A stretch of 64,000 bases of DNA. It comes from Stigmatella ashevillena (GTDB taxonomy: Bacteria > Myxococcota > Myxococcia > Myxococcales > Myxococcaceae). How positions within the stretch are numbered: position 1 is the stretch's first letter; each line of letters starts with the position of its first letter. The notes under the pieces are model-generated. The model ran no database searches. It was not told the origin of the DNA and saw nothing but the letters and a program-made list of their open reading frames with translations. Shown here piece by piece: positions 27,361 through 35,219 of the stretch. The stretch is from positions 6,690,425 to 6,754,424 of the forward strand of contig NZ_JAQNDM010000002.1 in assembly GCF_028368975.1 (NCBI RefSeq). Direction: 5' to 3'. A program made the position numbers and the translations under genes.

Positions 27361-28650
27361 TCAGGGGCTCCAGGAAGTGCGCCGCCGGAAGAGACGGAGC
27401 GTGGCGAGGGTCAGGATCAGCAGGGAGGTGGGCGCCAGGTCGGCCGTGGTGCTGCACCCTTTCTTGGGCGGCGTTTCAGGCAGGGGCTCGGACGTGCCCG
27501 CGTCCGGGGATGGTTCCCCCGGCGTCTGCGGGATGGGGGCACCAAACAGATCGGCGAGCTGCGGCCAGCGCTGGGGACAGGTGCGTTGGACAGGTGTTCC
27601 CTCGGCACAGAGGTGCGCGCCCTGGATGGTGTGGAGGCCGAAGTAGGGCTCCCACGTGTTGCCCTCGTCCCGGCTGCGCGCCAGCGCCCAGTCGTGCACC
27701 CAGCTCGAGCCACACGCATACAGGGTGTCTCCCACCCGGGTCGCGCAGGCATTGCCTTCGGGGCGGGGCAGCGTGACGGGGGCCTCTCCCTGCCGCGCGC
27801 GATAGAGGTAGACGGGGGTCGCTGCCCAGACGGTGTTGCCGTCCGCCGAGGCCTCTACTCCCACCAGCACGTCGGCGATCTTCATCAACAGCGTCAGCGT
27901 GGCCCCCCCATCCTGGCTCTCCAGGACGTAGGTGAAGCCTTGATCGGACACTTGCACCCAGAGCCGGTCCGGCGAGGACTCGCTGACCCGCATCAGGATG
28001 AGGTTGTAGGGGCGGATGAACTCGGACAGGGATTGGGGCAACCGGGTCCAGTTCTTCCCTCCGTCGTCGCTGCGGGACAGGAACATCTGTTGGGCTTCCT
28101 GTCCGGAGGCGTAGAGGCGGGTGGGCTCGGAGGGGGCCAGGTGGATGGCGGAGTAGCGGACATCCGGGCTCACCGGCAGCAGGGGCTCCCAAGTCTCCCC
28201 GCCATCATGGGAGCGGTAGAGGCTGTTGCCGGACGTGGGCTTGCCCGTGGAGGCGAACATGCGCTGTTCATCGGTGGGGTGGACGGCGAGGCCCGTGACC
28301 CAGGTGTCCTTGAAGAAGGGATGGGCTGCCCAGGTGCAGCCGTTGTCGCGCGAACGGACGAGGGCGCTGCCCGTCGCGGCGAGGATGTCCCCGCCCTTCA
28401 GCCAGAAGTACCGCTCGGGCCGCCACGCGCCCACCTCCATGCCCTCGGGGCAGATCCACCGCCACGTCTCCCCGCTGTCGAGCGAGATGACGGCGCCGAA
28501 GGAGGCACCGACCAGCATGTGCTCCGGGTGCTCCCGGCGCAGGGTGACATTGGAGGTTTCTGGCAACCCCATGTGCGCCCCCGCGGGCAGGGCGCACAGC
28601 ACCAGCAGGGCCAGCAGCCCCCGCCGGAGGGAGGAGAAGCATGTCTTCAT
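27361..28650 (-). CDS. Secreted BNR/sortilin-like repeat protein with MYXO-CTERM-like tail
   Basis: The 429-residue protein has a signal peptide (RRGLLALLVLCALPAGAHMG) and repeated Asp-box (BNR) blades S-x-D-x-G-x-x-W: SLDSGETWRWI, SRDNGCTWAA, SHDGGETWEPL, SDDGGKNWTRL and SRDEGNTWEPY. This is the signature of sialidase/sortilin-type propellers. The C-terminus has a Cys (KKGCSTTADLAP), one transmembrane helix (SLLILTLATLRLF) and RRR, matching the MYXO-CTERM sorting tail that anchors proteins to the myxobacterial surface. It is the first gene of the four-gene operon, ending two bases before the next ATG. Confidence 0.85.
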   Translation of the reverse strand: MKTCFSSLRRGLLALLVLCALPAGAHMGLPETSNVTLRREHPEHMLVGASFGAVISLDSGETWRWICPEGMEVGAWRPERYFWLKGGDILAATGSALVRSRDNGCTWAAHPFFKDTWVTGLAVHPTDEQRMFASTGKPTSGNSLYRSHDGGETWEPLLPVSPDVRYSAIHLAPSEPTRLYASGQEAQQMFLSRSDDGGKNWTRLPQSLSEFIRPYNLILMRVSESSPDRLWVQVSDQGFTYVLESQDGGATLTLLMKIADVLVGVEASADGNTVWAATPVYLYRARQGEAPVTLPRPEGNACATRVGDTLYACGSSWVHDWALARSRDEGNTWEPYFGLHTIQGAHLCAEGTPVQRTCPQRWPQLADLFGAPIPQTPGEPSPDAGTSEPLPETPPKKGCSTTADLAPTSLLILTLATLRLFRRRTSWSP

Positions 28651-28737
28651 TGCAACGGGCTCCAGGGAACACGGCCTCGACCGGCCTCGAGGATACCCTG
28701 AGAATAGCCGCCCCTGTTCCTTTCGGAGGAGTCCCTG

Positions 28738-29457
28738 ATGAAAGCCGTCCCTTCCTTGCTTGCTGCCCCCGTGGTGGTGTTGCTCGTCGCAGGTGCCTGT
28801 GCCCACGCTCCCTCCGGAGAAGGCCATTCCTCGCACGAGGAGAAGCATGCGGGACATGCCTCGGCGCATTCCGGTGGCATGCCCCATCGCTTCGAGAAGG
28901 CGGAGGAGTGGGAGGGACGCTTCGAGGATCCGGCGCGGGATGCGTGGCAGAAGCCGGATGAAGTCATCACGGCGCTCGCGTTGCCTCCCGACGCCCGGGT
29001 GGCGGACCTCGGCTCGGCCACGGGCTATTTCGCCGTGCGGCTGGCGAAGGCCGTTCCCCAGGGGCGCGTGTTTGGCGTGGACATCGAGCCGGACATGGTG
29101 CGCTACCTGGGGGAGCGTGCCCGAAAAGAGGGATTGGCCCAGCTCACGCCCGTGCTTGGCGAGCCCATGGACCCGAAGTTGCCCGAGCCCGTGGATCTGG
29201 TGCTCGTGGTGGACACCTACCATCACATCGCGGACCGGACCGCCTACTTCCGGAAGATCCAGGCGTCACTCACGCCGCGCGGTCGCGTGGCCATCATCGA
29301 CTTTCGCAAGGACCAGCCGATGGGCCCCCCGGAGGCGCACAAGCTGGCCCCGGAGCAGGTGCGCCAGGAGTTGGAGACCGCCGGGTACCGGCTTGTCGGC
29401 GAGCACGGCTTCTTGCCCAACCAATACTTTCTTGTCTTTGCACCCACGCCTACGTGA
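28738..29457 (+). CDS. Exported SAM-methyltransferase-like lipoprotein with His-rich segment
   Basis: The 239-residue protein has an unusual combination. An N-terminal signal ending in a lipobox-like VAGACAHA is followed by a histidine-rich stretch (GHSSHEEKHAGHASAHSGG). Then comes a complete class I methyltransferase fold: VADLGSATGYFAVRLAKAV (motif I), GRVFGVDIEPDMVRYLGERA (motif II), VDLVLVVDTYHHIADRTAYF (motif IV) and GRVAIIDFRKDQPMGPPEAH. SAM is not normally available outside the cytoplasm, so the exported domain is either non-catalytic, uses another ligand, or the signal is inefficient. GGAGGAG lies upstream of the ATG. It is divergent from the cytochrome/propeller operon, 87 bases away. 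Confidence 0.82.
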   Translation: MKAVPSLLAAPVVVLLVAGACAHAPSGEGHSSHEEKHAGHASAHSGGMPHRFEKAEEWEGRFEDPARDAWQKPDEVITALALPPDARVADLGSATGYFAVRLAKAVPQGRVFGVDIEPDMVRYLGERARKEGLAQLTPVLGEPMDPKLPEPVDLVLVVDTYHHIADRTAYFRKIQASLTPRGRVAIIDFRKDQPMGPPEAHKLAPEQVRQELETAGYRLVGEHGFLPNQYFLVFAPTPT

Positions 29458-29689
29458 AGGAAGAACCCTCCACCGCTCCAACGGCTACGACACCGCCTTG
29501 TTCCGTTGGATGTTCGACGGACTCAAGAACGATGGCGCCAGGTGGGACGTGATGGGCATGTCCCTCGATCGGGTAGCCCGCCATGTCCTTCCTCGGGGGA
29601 AGGGCTGTGCTAGCTTGAGGACCTGTTGGCCGGTGTAGGTGTGTGGGTCAGATGGCCTCCGACCGTTCAGGACAGCAGGGGAACTCGAC

Positions 29690-30928
29690 ATGGCGCATTC
29701 CGTGGCGGAGGTCGACATCTTGGAGAATGGGGCGGGGGTAGGCTCGGCGGGAGGGAGCGCCTACCAGGTGGTGCAATGGCTCGCCATGCGGGGTGAAGTG
29801 GACACGGCGGTGCAGCTCTACGAGGACTTGAGCGCGGCGCAGCGCGAGCGGCTGCTGCGTGAAGCGAGCGCGGCCTCGGTCGAGGAGCGCAAGGGGCTGG
29901 TGGAGGTGTTGCGGCGGGCGCGGGACTTCATCGGCGCGGCGCGGCTGCTGCAAGGCAGTGGTTCGGAGGCGGAGGCGGCGTCCCTGTACGAGCAGGGAGG
30001 CAGTCAGGTGGAGGCGGCGGAGGCCTATCTTCGCTCCGGAGACATTGCCCGGGCGGCCGAAGCGCTGGAGCGGGGCGGGGCCCTGGAGCGGGCGCTGGAG
30101 CTGTACCGGGGGCTCGGGGCGCGTGAGTCCATGGCGCAGTGTCTGGCGCGGCTGGGCCGGCCGCTGGAGGCGGCGGCGGTGTACCGCGAGCTGGGCAACG
30201 TGCATGCCGAGGTCGAGGCGCTGTGCGGCGTGCCCGTGGATGATGCGAAGCACCTGGAGTCCGTGCTGCGCATCTGCACCTTGCTGGACAACGAGGGGCA
30301 GACGCGCAGGGCGCTGGCGCTGCTGGTGGACACCCTCCGAGGCTCGGAAGATGCGCGCTCGGATCCCGCCGTGCTCGCCGAGCAGGCGCGGTTGCTCAAG
30401 CGGGTCGGGCGGGATACGGAGGCCAATGAGGTGCTCGCGCGCCTGCCGGGCGTCGGCCCTCAGCTCTCGTCGGTGCCGCAGGTGGCCCGGACGCCGTCGG
30501 CCCCCAGTGGCTATGGCTACCTGAAGGCCATTCCCATCTTCGGAGAGCTGGCCCTGGACGACATGAAGGACCTGTACCGGGTGGCTCAGCAGGTGCTCAT
30601 CCCGGAGGGGGCCACGGTGCTGGAGAAGGGGACGCAGGGCTCAGGCCTCTTCGTGCTGCTGGAGGGCACGGTGGATGTGTTCAGCGGCCCGGAGCAGGAC
30701 GCCAAGCGGCTCAACACGCTGGGGCCTGGCGCGCACCTGGGGGAAATCTCCCTCATCCAGGACGGGGTGACCTCGGCCCAGGTGCGCGCGCGCACGGCGG
30801 TGCGGGCCCTCAGAATCACCCGGGCCGGTTTCCAGCACTACCTGGACACGCACGACTCGGCGGCGTTGCGCATCTACCGGCTCTTTACCCGGAATCTCGC
30901 GGCGCGCGTGCGCGCGCTCAGCACGTGA
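29690..30928 (+). CDS. TPR-like repeat plus cyclic-nucleotide-binding domain protein (paralogue 1)
   Basis: The 412-residue cytoplasmic protein has helical repeats in its first 260 residues (QVEAAEAYLRSGDIARAAEA, GALERALELYRGLGARESMA, RPLEAAAVYRELGNVHAEVE). One cyclic-nucleotide-monophosphate-binding domain follows (IFGELALDDMKDLYRVAQQV, GLFVLLEGTVDVFSG, LGPGAHLGEISLIQDGVTSA). The phosphate-binding cassette normally reads F-G-E-x-A-L-x-x-x-x-P-R-x-A; here it is LGEISLIQDGVTSA without the arginine, so cNMP binding is doubtful. No DNA-binding or catalytic output domain is seen. It is followed after 16 bases by a paralogue. GGGG precedes the ATG at 29690. Confidence 0.85.
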   Translation: MAHSVAEVDILENGAGVGSAGGSAYQVVQWLAMRGEVDTAVQLYEDLSAAQRERLLREASAASVEERKGLVEVLRRARDFIGAARLLQGSGSEAEAASLYEQGGSQVEAAEAYLRSGDIARAAEALERGGALERALELYRGLGARESMAQCLARLGRPLEAAAVYRELGNVHAEVEALCGVPVDDAKHLESVLRICTLLDNEGQTRRALALLVDTLRGSEDARSDPAVLAEQARLLKRVGRDTEANEVLARLPGVGPQLSSVPQVARTPSAPSGYGYLKAIPIFGELALDDMKDLYRVAQQVLIPEGATVLEKGTQGSGLFVLLEGTVDVFSGPEQDAKRLNTLGPGAHLGEISLIQDGVTSAQVRARTAVRALRITRAGFQHYLDTHDSAALRIYRLFTRNLAARVRALST

Positions 30929-30944
30929 TGCGCGGGGGCGGTGG

Positions 30945-32183
30945 ATGACGGACACGCTTCAACAGCACCGCCAGAGGGGCGCGCGGTTCATCGCGCTGGA
31001 CCACCTGGAGGAGGCGCTCGCCGAGTACGAGAAGCTGGTGAAGGCAGCCCCCGACGACGGCACGGGCCGGCAGCAGGTGGCCGAGCTGTTGGCCCGGCTT
31101 GGCCGCAAAGCGGAGGCCGTGGCCGCGTACGAGGAGGCGGCGCTGGCGTGGGCACGTGCCGGGCAACTGCTGCGCGCCATCGTGGTGTGCAAGGCGCTGC
31201 TGCGGCTGGACCCGGGACACACCCGGACCCAGCGGTCGCTGGCGGACCTGTACGGGTGGCGGGTGAAGCCCGGGGGACGGAGCCCGGCCTCGCTGGCGGC
31301 CATGGCCGAGTTCGAGCTGCTTCCGGAAGGGGCGGGCCCCTCGGTGGGGATGCCGGTGGTGCCCCTCTTCTCGCAGCTCGGGCGTGAGCCCTTCGCGGCG
31401 GTGCTGGAGGCGATGGAGGTGCGCACGCATCCGGCGAAGCAGTCCGTGGTGGTGGAGGGCGAGCCGGGGGCTTCGATGTTCGCCCTGGTGGAGGGCACCC
31501 TGGAGGTGGTGCGCCACTTCCAGGATGGGACGCGGCGCAAGGTGGGGGAGCTGGCGGAGGGCGCCTTCTTTGGAGAGCTGGCGTTGATCTCGGAAGGGCC
31601 CCGGCTCGCGAGCGTGGTGGCGGCGGTCCCCGTGGTGCTGCTGGAGTTCACGCGGGCGAAGCTCGCGGAGTTGGTGCGCAGGCACCCGGTGGTGGGGCAG
31701 GTGGTGCAGGCCTTCTACCGCGAGCGGATGGTGGAGAACCTGCTGCGCAACAACCCGGCGTTCTCCCTGCTGAAGCCGGAGCAGAAGCAGGCGGTGGTGC
31801 GGGAGTTCACGCTCGAGGCGGTGGCGGAAGGGGAGGTGCTCCTGACGCAGGGGCAGGAGGGGGATGCGTTCTATCTGCTGCTGCGCGGTTGCTGCACGCC
31901 GTACCACGTCAAGCCGGACGGGCGGGAGAAGGCGTATCCGGAGCTCCGGGAGGGGGCCGTCTTCGGAGAGATTTCCTTGCTCCTGGGCAAGCCCGTGACG
32001 GCGACGGTGCGCGCCAACACCGCGAGCGTGGTGCTGCGGTTGGACCGGGCCGCCTTCGAGCGGCTCATCCTCGGGCTGCCGGGCATCCGGGGCGCCTTGA
32101 TGAAGGTGGGAACGGAGCGGCTCCAGCGGACGGCGAAGCTGCTCTCGGGCCGGGAAGTCCACGACGGCGACCTGCGCGTCTGA
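30945..32183 (+). CDS. TPR plus tandem cyclic-nucleotide-binding domains (paralogue 2)
   Basis: The 412-residue protein opens with TPR-like helices (ALAEYEKLVKAAPDDGTGRQ, KAEAVAAYEEAALAWARAGQ, LLRAIVVCKALLRLDPGHTR). It carries two cNMP-binding domains. Domain 1 (about residues 140-260) has the cassette FGELALISEGPRLASV with the phosphate-binding arginine kept. Domain 2 (about 275-400) reads FGEISLLLGKPVTATV, where the arginine is valine. The layout echoes the two-domain PKA regulatory subunit, though no kinase is adjacent. It lies 16 bases behind its paralogue and 23 bases before an aldo/keto reductase gene, so one transcript is likely. The ligand and partner are unknown. Confidence 0.87.
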   Translation: MTDTLQQHRQRGARFIALDHLEEALAEYEKLVKAAPDDGTGRQQVAELLARLGRKAEAVAAYEEAALAWARAGQLLRAIVVCKALLRLDPGHTRTQRSLADLYGWRVKPGGRSPASLAAMAEFELLPEGAGPSVGMPVVPLFSQLGREPFAAVLEAMEVRTHPAKQSVVVEGEPGASMFALVEGTLEVVRHFQDGTRRKVGELAEGAFFGELALISEGPRLASVVAAVPVVLLEFTRAKLAELVRRHPVVGQVVQAFYRERMVENLLRNNPAFSLLKPEQKQAVVREFTLEAVAEGEVLLTQGQEGDAFYLLLRGCCTPYHVKPDGREKAYPELREGAVFGEISLLLGKPVTATVRANTASVVLRLDRAAFERLILGLPGIRGALMKVGTERLQRTAKLLSGREVHDGDLRV

Positions 32184-32206
32184 GCGGGCATCTGGAGGGG
32201 TGAATC

Positions 32207-33172
32207 ATGAAGCTGCGAAAGCTGGGGCGCTCGGACATCGAGATTTCTCCCATCGGGCTGGGGTGCTGGCAGTTCTCCGATGGGGCCGGTCTGGTGGGGG
32301 GCTTCTGGGAAGCCCTGCCCTCCGACACGGTCCAGGACATCGTCGATGCGTCCCTGCGCGGGGGCATCAACTGGTTCGATACCGCCGAGGTCTACGGACA
32401 GGGCCGCTCCGAGCAAGTGCTCTCCACCACGCTCACGCGCCTGGGGAAGAAGCCGGGCGACGTCGTCATCGCGACCAAGTGGTGGCCCACGCTGAAGAGC
32501 GCGTCCAGCATCGGCAAGACGATCGGCAGCCGGGTGTCTGCCCTCAGCCCCTTTGGGATCGACCTGCATCAAATCCACCACGCGTGGGCGTTCGCGTCGA
32601 TCCAGGCGCAGGCCGACGCGATGGCGGATCTGGTCCAGGCCGGCAAGATTCGCACGGTGGGGGTCAGCAACTTCTCCGCGAGCCAGATGCGTGCTGCCCA
32701 TGCCGCGCTCGCCAAGCGAGGCGTTCCGCTCGTCTCCAATCAGATGCTCTACAACCTGCTCGACCGGCGGATCGAATCGAACGGGGTGCTCGCCGCCGCC
32801 CAGGAGCTGGGCATTACCCTCATCGCCTACTCCCCCCTCGCGCAGGGGTTGCTGTCGGGCAAGTTCCACGATGATCCCGCGCTCATCCGCACCCGGGTGG
32901 GGCCGCGCAGGTTCATGCCGCAGTACCGGGCTCGAGGGCTGGCTCGCAGCCGCCCGCTCATCGACGAGCTCCGGAAGGTGGCCGCCGCCCATGGGGTAAC
33001 GGCCTCGCAGGTGGCCCTCAACTGGCTCGTCCACTTCCATGGCGAGACGGTGGTGGCCATTCCAGGCGCGACGAAGCGGACCCATGCCGAGGAGAATGTC
33101 GGGGCGGCGGGGTTCACCCTTTCGCAGGAGGAATTGCGCCGCATCGAGGAGCTGTCACGGCCGTTCCTCTGA
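32207..33172 (+). CDS. Aldo/keto reductase
   Basis: The 321-residue NADPH-dependent oxidoreductase has the TIM-barrel AKR motifs: GINWFDTAEVYGQGRSEQVL (catalytic Asp and Tyr), VVIATKWWPT (Lys), DLHQIHHAW (His), KIRTVGVSNFSASQM, ITLIAYSPLAQGLLSGKF, and TVVAIPGATKRTHAEENVGA for cofactor. It belongs to the YajO/voltage-channel-beta-like branch and probably reduces aldehydes or sugars. It is located 23 bases downstream of the cNMP-binding genes on the same strand, though a functional link is not evident. Confidence 0.93.
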   Translation: MKLRKLGRSDIEISPIGLGCWQFSDGAGLVGGFWEALPSDTVQDIVDASLRGGINWFDTAEVYGQGRSEQVLSTTLTRLGKKPGDVVIATKWWPTLKSASSIGKTIGSRVSALSPFGIDLHQIHHAWAFASIQAQADAMADLVQAGKIRTVGVSNFSASQMRAAHAALAKRGVPLVSNQMLYNLLDRRIESNGVLAAAQELGITLIAYSPLAQGLLSGKFHDDPALIRTRVGPRRFMPQYRARGLARSRPLIDELRKVAAAHGVTASQVALNWLVHFHGETVVAIPGATKRTHAEENVGAAGFTLSQEELRRIEELSRPFL

Positions 33173-33205
33173 CAGCCCGGGGAGGGCCCTGGTCCTCCGG
33201 GGCGC

Positions 33206-34486
33206 TCAGACGTTCTCGGTGGCGAGCGAGAGGGGATGTTCGCGCAGCCACTCCTGGCAGCGGCGGATGCGCTGGGCGGCCGCGGTCAGTCCCGTGGACT
33301 CGAGGAACTGGCCGTAGGGCTCGAGGTCTCCGGCGGTCCACGCCGGTTGGGCCTTGAGGTCCGCGAGCAACACCATCTCCTCGGCGGAGCGCCCTTGCGC
33401 TTCCTGGCTGGCGGTGAAGAGCGCGGCCATCACCACGCGGGAGGGCTCCGCTTCCACGGCGATGGAGGCATCGGTGAACCAGGCCCGGGTGGTTTCGTCG
33501 AGGGTGGTGTCCCCGGCTTTCGCGCGCAGGCGCGAGAGCAGTCCCTCGAGCAGCTCGGAGTCGAGCGCTGCCTTTACCGCACGGATGAGGTTCGCCACGG
33601 CGGCCCGGCGGGTGGTGGCATCCGTGGCGGCTGCCTTCACCGCGCGCAGCGGCTCCCAGAGGACGCAGGTGAACCACAGCTCCTCCTCGGGCGCGAAGAG
33701 GGGCGGGGAGGCGGGGTCGCGCAGCTTCGCCTCGACACGGGCCGAGCGCTCTTGGGCCTCGCGGGTGATGCGCTCGACGAGGAGGGGATCCGACTGGACG
33801 TGCTGGAGCAGCGCATCCACGTCCCCCTCCTTGGCCTTCTGCAGCGCTTCACGGGCCCCGGCGGAGAGGTCTTCCTCGGCGAAGCGGGACAGGGCCTCGA
33901 GCTTGTGGGCCAGCTCCTGGTGGCGGGAGCACCACTCGCGGAACTGGACCTCGAAGATGACATCGAGGACCGGGATGTCCTCGGGATTGAAGCGGGAGCC
34001 CCGGCCCTGGGCCGAGGCGAGCAGCGCGCCCACGCACAGGGCCTGTTTGTCCTCGGGGGAGCGCCCAGGCTCGGCCGCGCGCTTGAGGACACTCTCACGG
34101 AAGGTGTCGAGGAAGGCGCGGGTACCCAACTGGCGCACGGTTCCCACCAGCAACTCGCGCTTGTCCCGTGCTGGTTCCTGTTCGGCGGTGCCGGCGAGGG
34201 CTTCGAGGGCCTTGCTGATGTGGGCGTCGAAGGCGGTCTCGTCGAAGCGCAGGCCGGGGGTTGGGCCCCATTCGGCCAGCAGGGCGCCGAGGTGCTCCAG
34301 CGCCCCAGACAGCCGGGAGAGATTCGGATCGCCCAGGAGGTCCATGGCGGCCCGGAGGTCTCCGGTGAGCGGATGCGCGGCCGCGGGCGGAGACGCCGCG
34401 CGGGCGCGATCCTCGGAGGCGTGACACACCTTGTACTTCTTGCCGCTCCCACAGGGGCAGGGAGCATTGCGTCCAGGCTTGCTCAC
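33206..34486 (-). CDS. SEC-C motif protein, otherwise unknown
   Basis: The 426-residue protein starts MSKPGRNAPCPCGSGKKYKV followed by CH, the zinc-binding SEC-C motif (C-x-C-x8-C-H) also found at the end of SecA. I use the GTG at 34486 because SEC-C proteins usually begin this way and GGAG lies six bases upstream; the longer frame to 34543 adds unrelated residues. The rest is helical (DLRAAMDLLGDPNLSRLSG, ELAHKLEALSRFAEEDLSAG, AVANLIRAVKAALDSELLEG) with no known catalytic motif. A role in metal-dependent protein contact or secretion/chaperone binding is possible but unproven. Confidence 0.78.
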   Translation of the reverse strand: MSKPGRNAPCPCGSGKKYKVCHASEDRARAASPPAAAHPLTGDLRAAMDLLGDPNLSRLSGALEHLGALLAEWGPTPGLRFDETAFDAHISKALEALAGTAEQEPARDKRELLVGTVRQLGTRAFLDTFRESVLKRAAEPGRSPEDKQALCVGALLASAQGRGSRFNPEDIPVLDVIFEVQFREWCSRHQELAHKLEALSRFAEEDLSAGAREALQKAKEGDVDALLQHVQSDPLLVERITREAQERSARVEAKLRDPASPPLFAPEEELWFTCVLWEPLRAVKAAATDATTRRAAVANLIRAVKAALDSELLEGLLSRLRAKAGDTTLDETTRAWFTDASIAVEAEPSRVVMAALFTASQEAQGRSAEEMVLLADLKAQPAWTAGDLEPYGQFLESTGLTAAAQRIRRCQEWLREHPLSLATENV

Positions 34487-34602
34487 AGGGCTCCAGGCAT
34501 CAAAGAAGCGCTTCGAGGCGAGAGCGCCATCCAGAATAAACACAACGTTCCGTGTGATTCAGGCTTTTCTGCTCGAACGGAAAAAGGAAGCGCCTCAAGC
34601 GC

Positions 34603-35214
34603 CTAGGCCACCGACGCTCGAGGGTAGCGGTGGTCGGCGGTCTGGGAGAGTTCGAGGAAGTTGCGGATCATCTGCTTGCCCGTCTGCGTACCAATCGACT
34701 CCGGATGGAACTGGATGCCGTGGATGGGGTAGTCGCGGTGGCGCACTCCCATGAGGATGTTGCCTTCCAACGTCTGGGCGGTCACTTCCAGGCAGGCGGG
34801 CAGAGTGGAGGGCTCTCCCACGAGCGAGTGGTAGCGCATCACGTCGATGCGGCGGGGCAGGCCGCGGAAGAGCTCGCTGCCATCGTGCTCGATGGAGCAG
34901 ATCTTGCCGTGGACCGGCGCGGGGGCGCGCACCACCTTGCCCCCGAAGGCGGCGATGATGCCCTGGTGGCCCAGGCACACGCCCAGCACGGGCAGCACGG
35001 GGCCCAGCTCCTGGATGACCCGCATGCAGACGCCGAAGGAGGCGGGGTTGTCCGGCGAGCCCGGCCCCGGGGAGATGATGATCCGGCCGGGGGCCAGAGC
35101 CTTCACCTGCTCCAGGGTGAGTGCGTCATTGCGATACACCAGCGGCCGCTCATCCAGCTCCCCCACGTACTGATAGAGGTTGTAGGTGAACGAGTCGTAG
35201 TTATCGAGGATCAA
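34603..35214 (-). CDS. pabA: Aminodeoxychorismate/anthranilate synthase glutamine amidotransferase subunit (PabA/TrpG)
   Basis: The 203-residue amidotransferase supplies ammonia from glutamine to the chorismate-using subunit. It has the class I triad: the nucleophile in VLGVCLGHQGIIAAFGG, and His-Glu in HGIQFHPESIGT. Other markers are the N-terminus ILDNYDSFTYNLYQYVGEL and IIISPGPGSPDNP. The start is a TTG at 35214, five bases after the pabB stop, so translational coupling is likely and no strong independent site is visible. Linked to pabB and pabC, it most likely serves folate synthesis, though PabA and TrpG can be shared. Confidence 0.93.
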   Translation of the reverse strand: MILDNYDSFTYNLYQYVGELDERPLVYRNDALTLEQVKALAPGRIIISPGPGSPDNPASFGVCMRVIQELGPVLPVLGVCLGHQGIIAAFGGKVVRAPAPVHGKICSIEHDGSELFRGLPRRIDVMRYHSLVGEPSTLPACLEVTAQTLEGNILMGVRHRDYPIHGIQFHPESIGTQTGKQMIRNFLELSQTADHRYPRASVA

Positions 35215-35219
35215 CGTTC

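Noticed and set aside
33173-33205. Possible terminator hairpin between the aldo/keto reductase and the SEC-C gene
   Set aside because: GGAGG/CCTCC pair, but the outer stem needs a two-base bulge and no T run follows; too weak to list.
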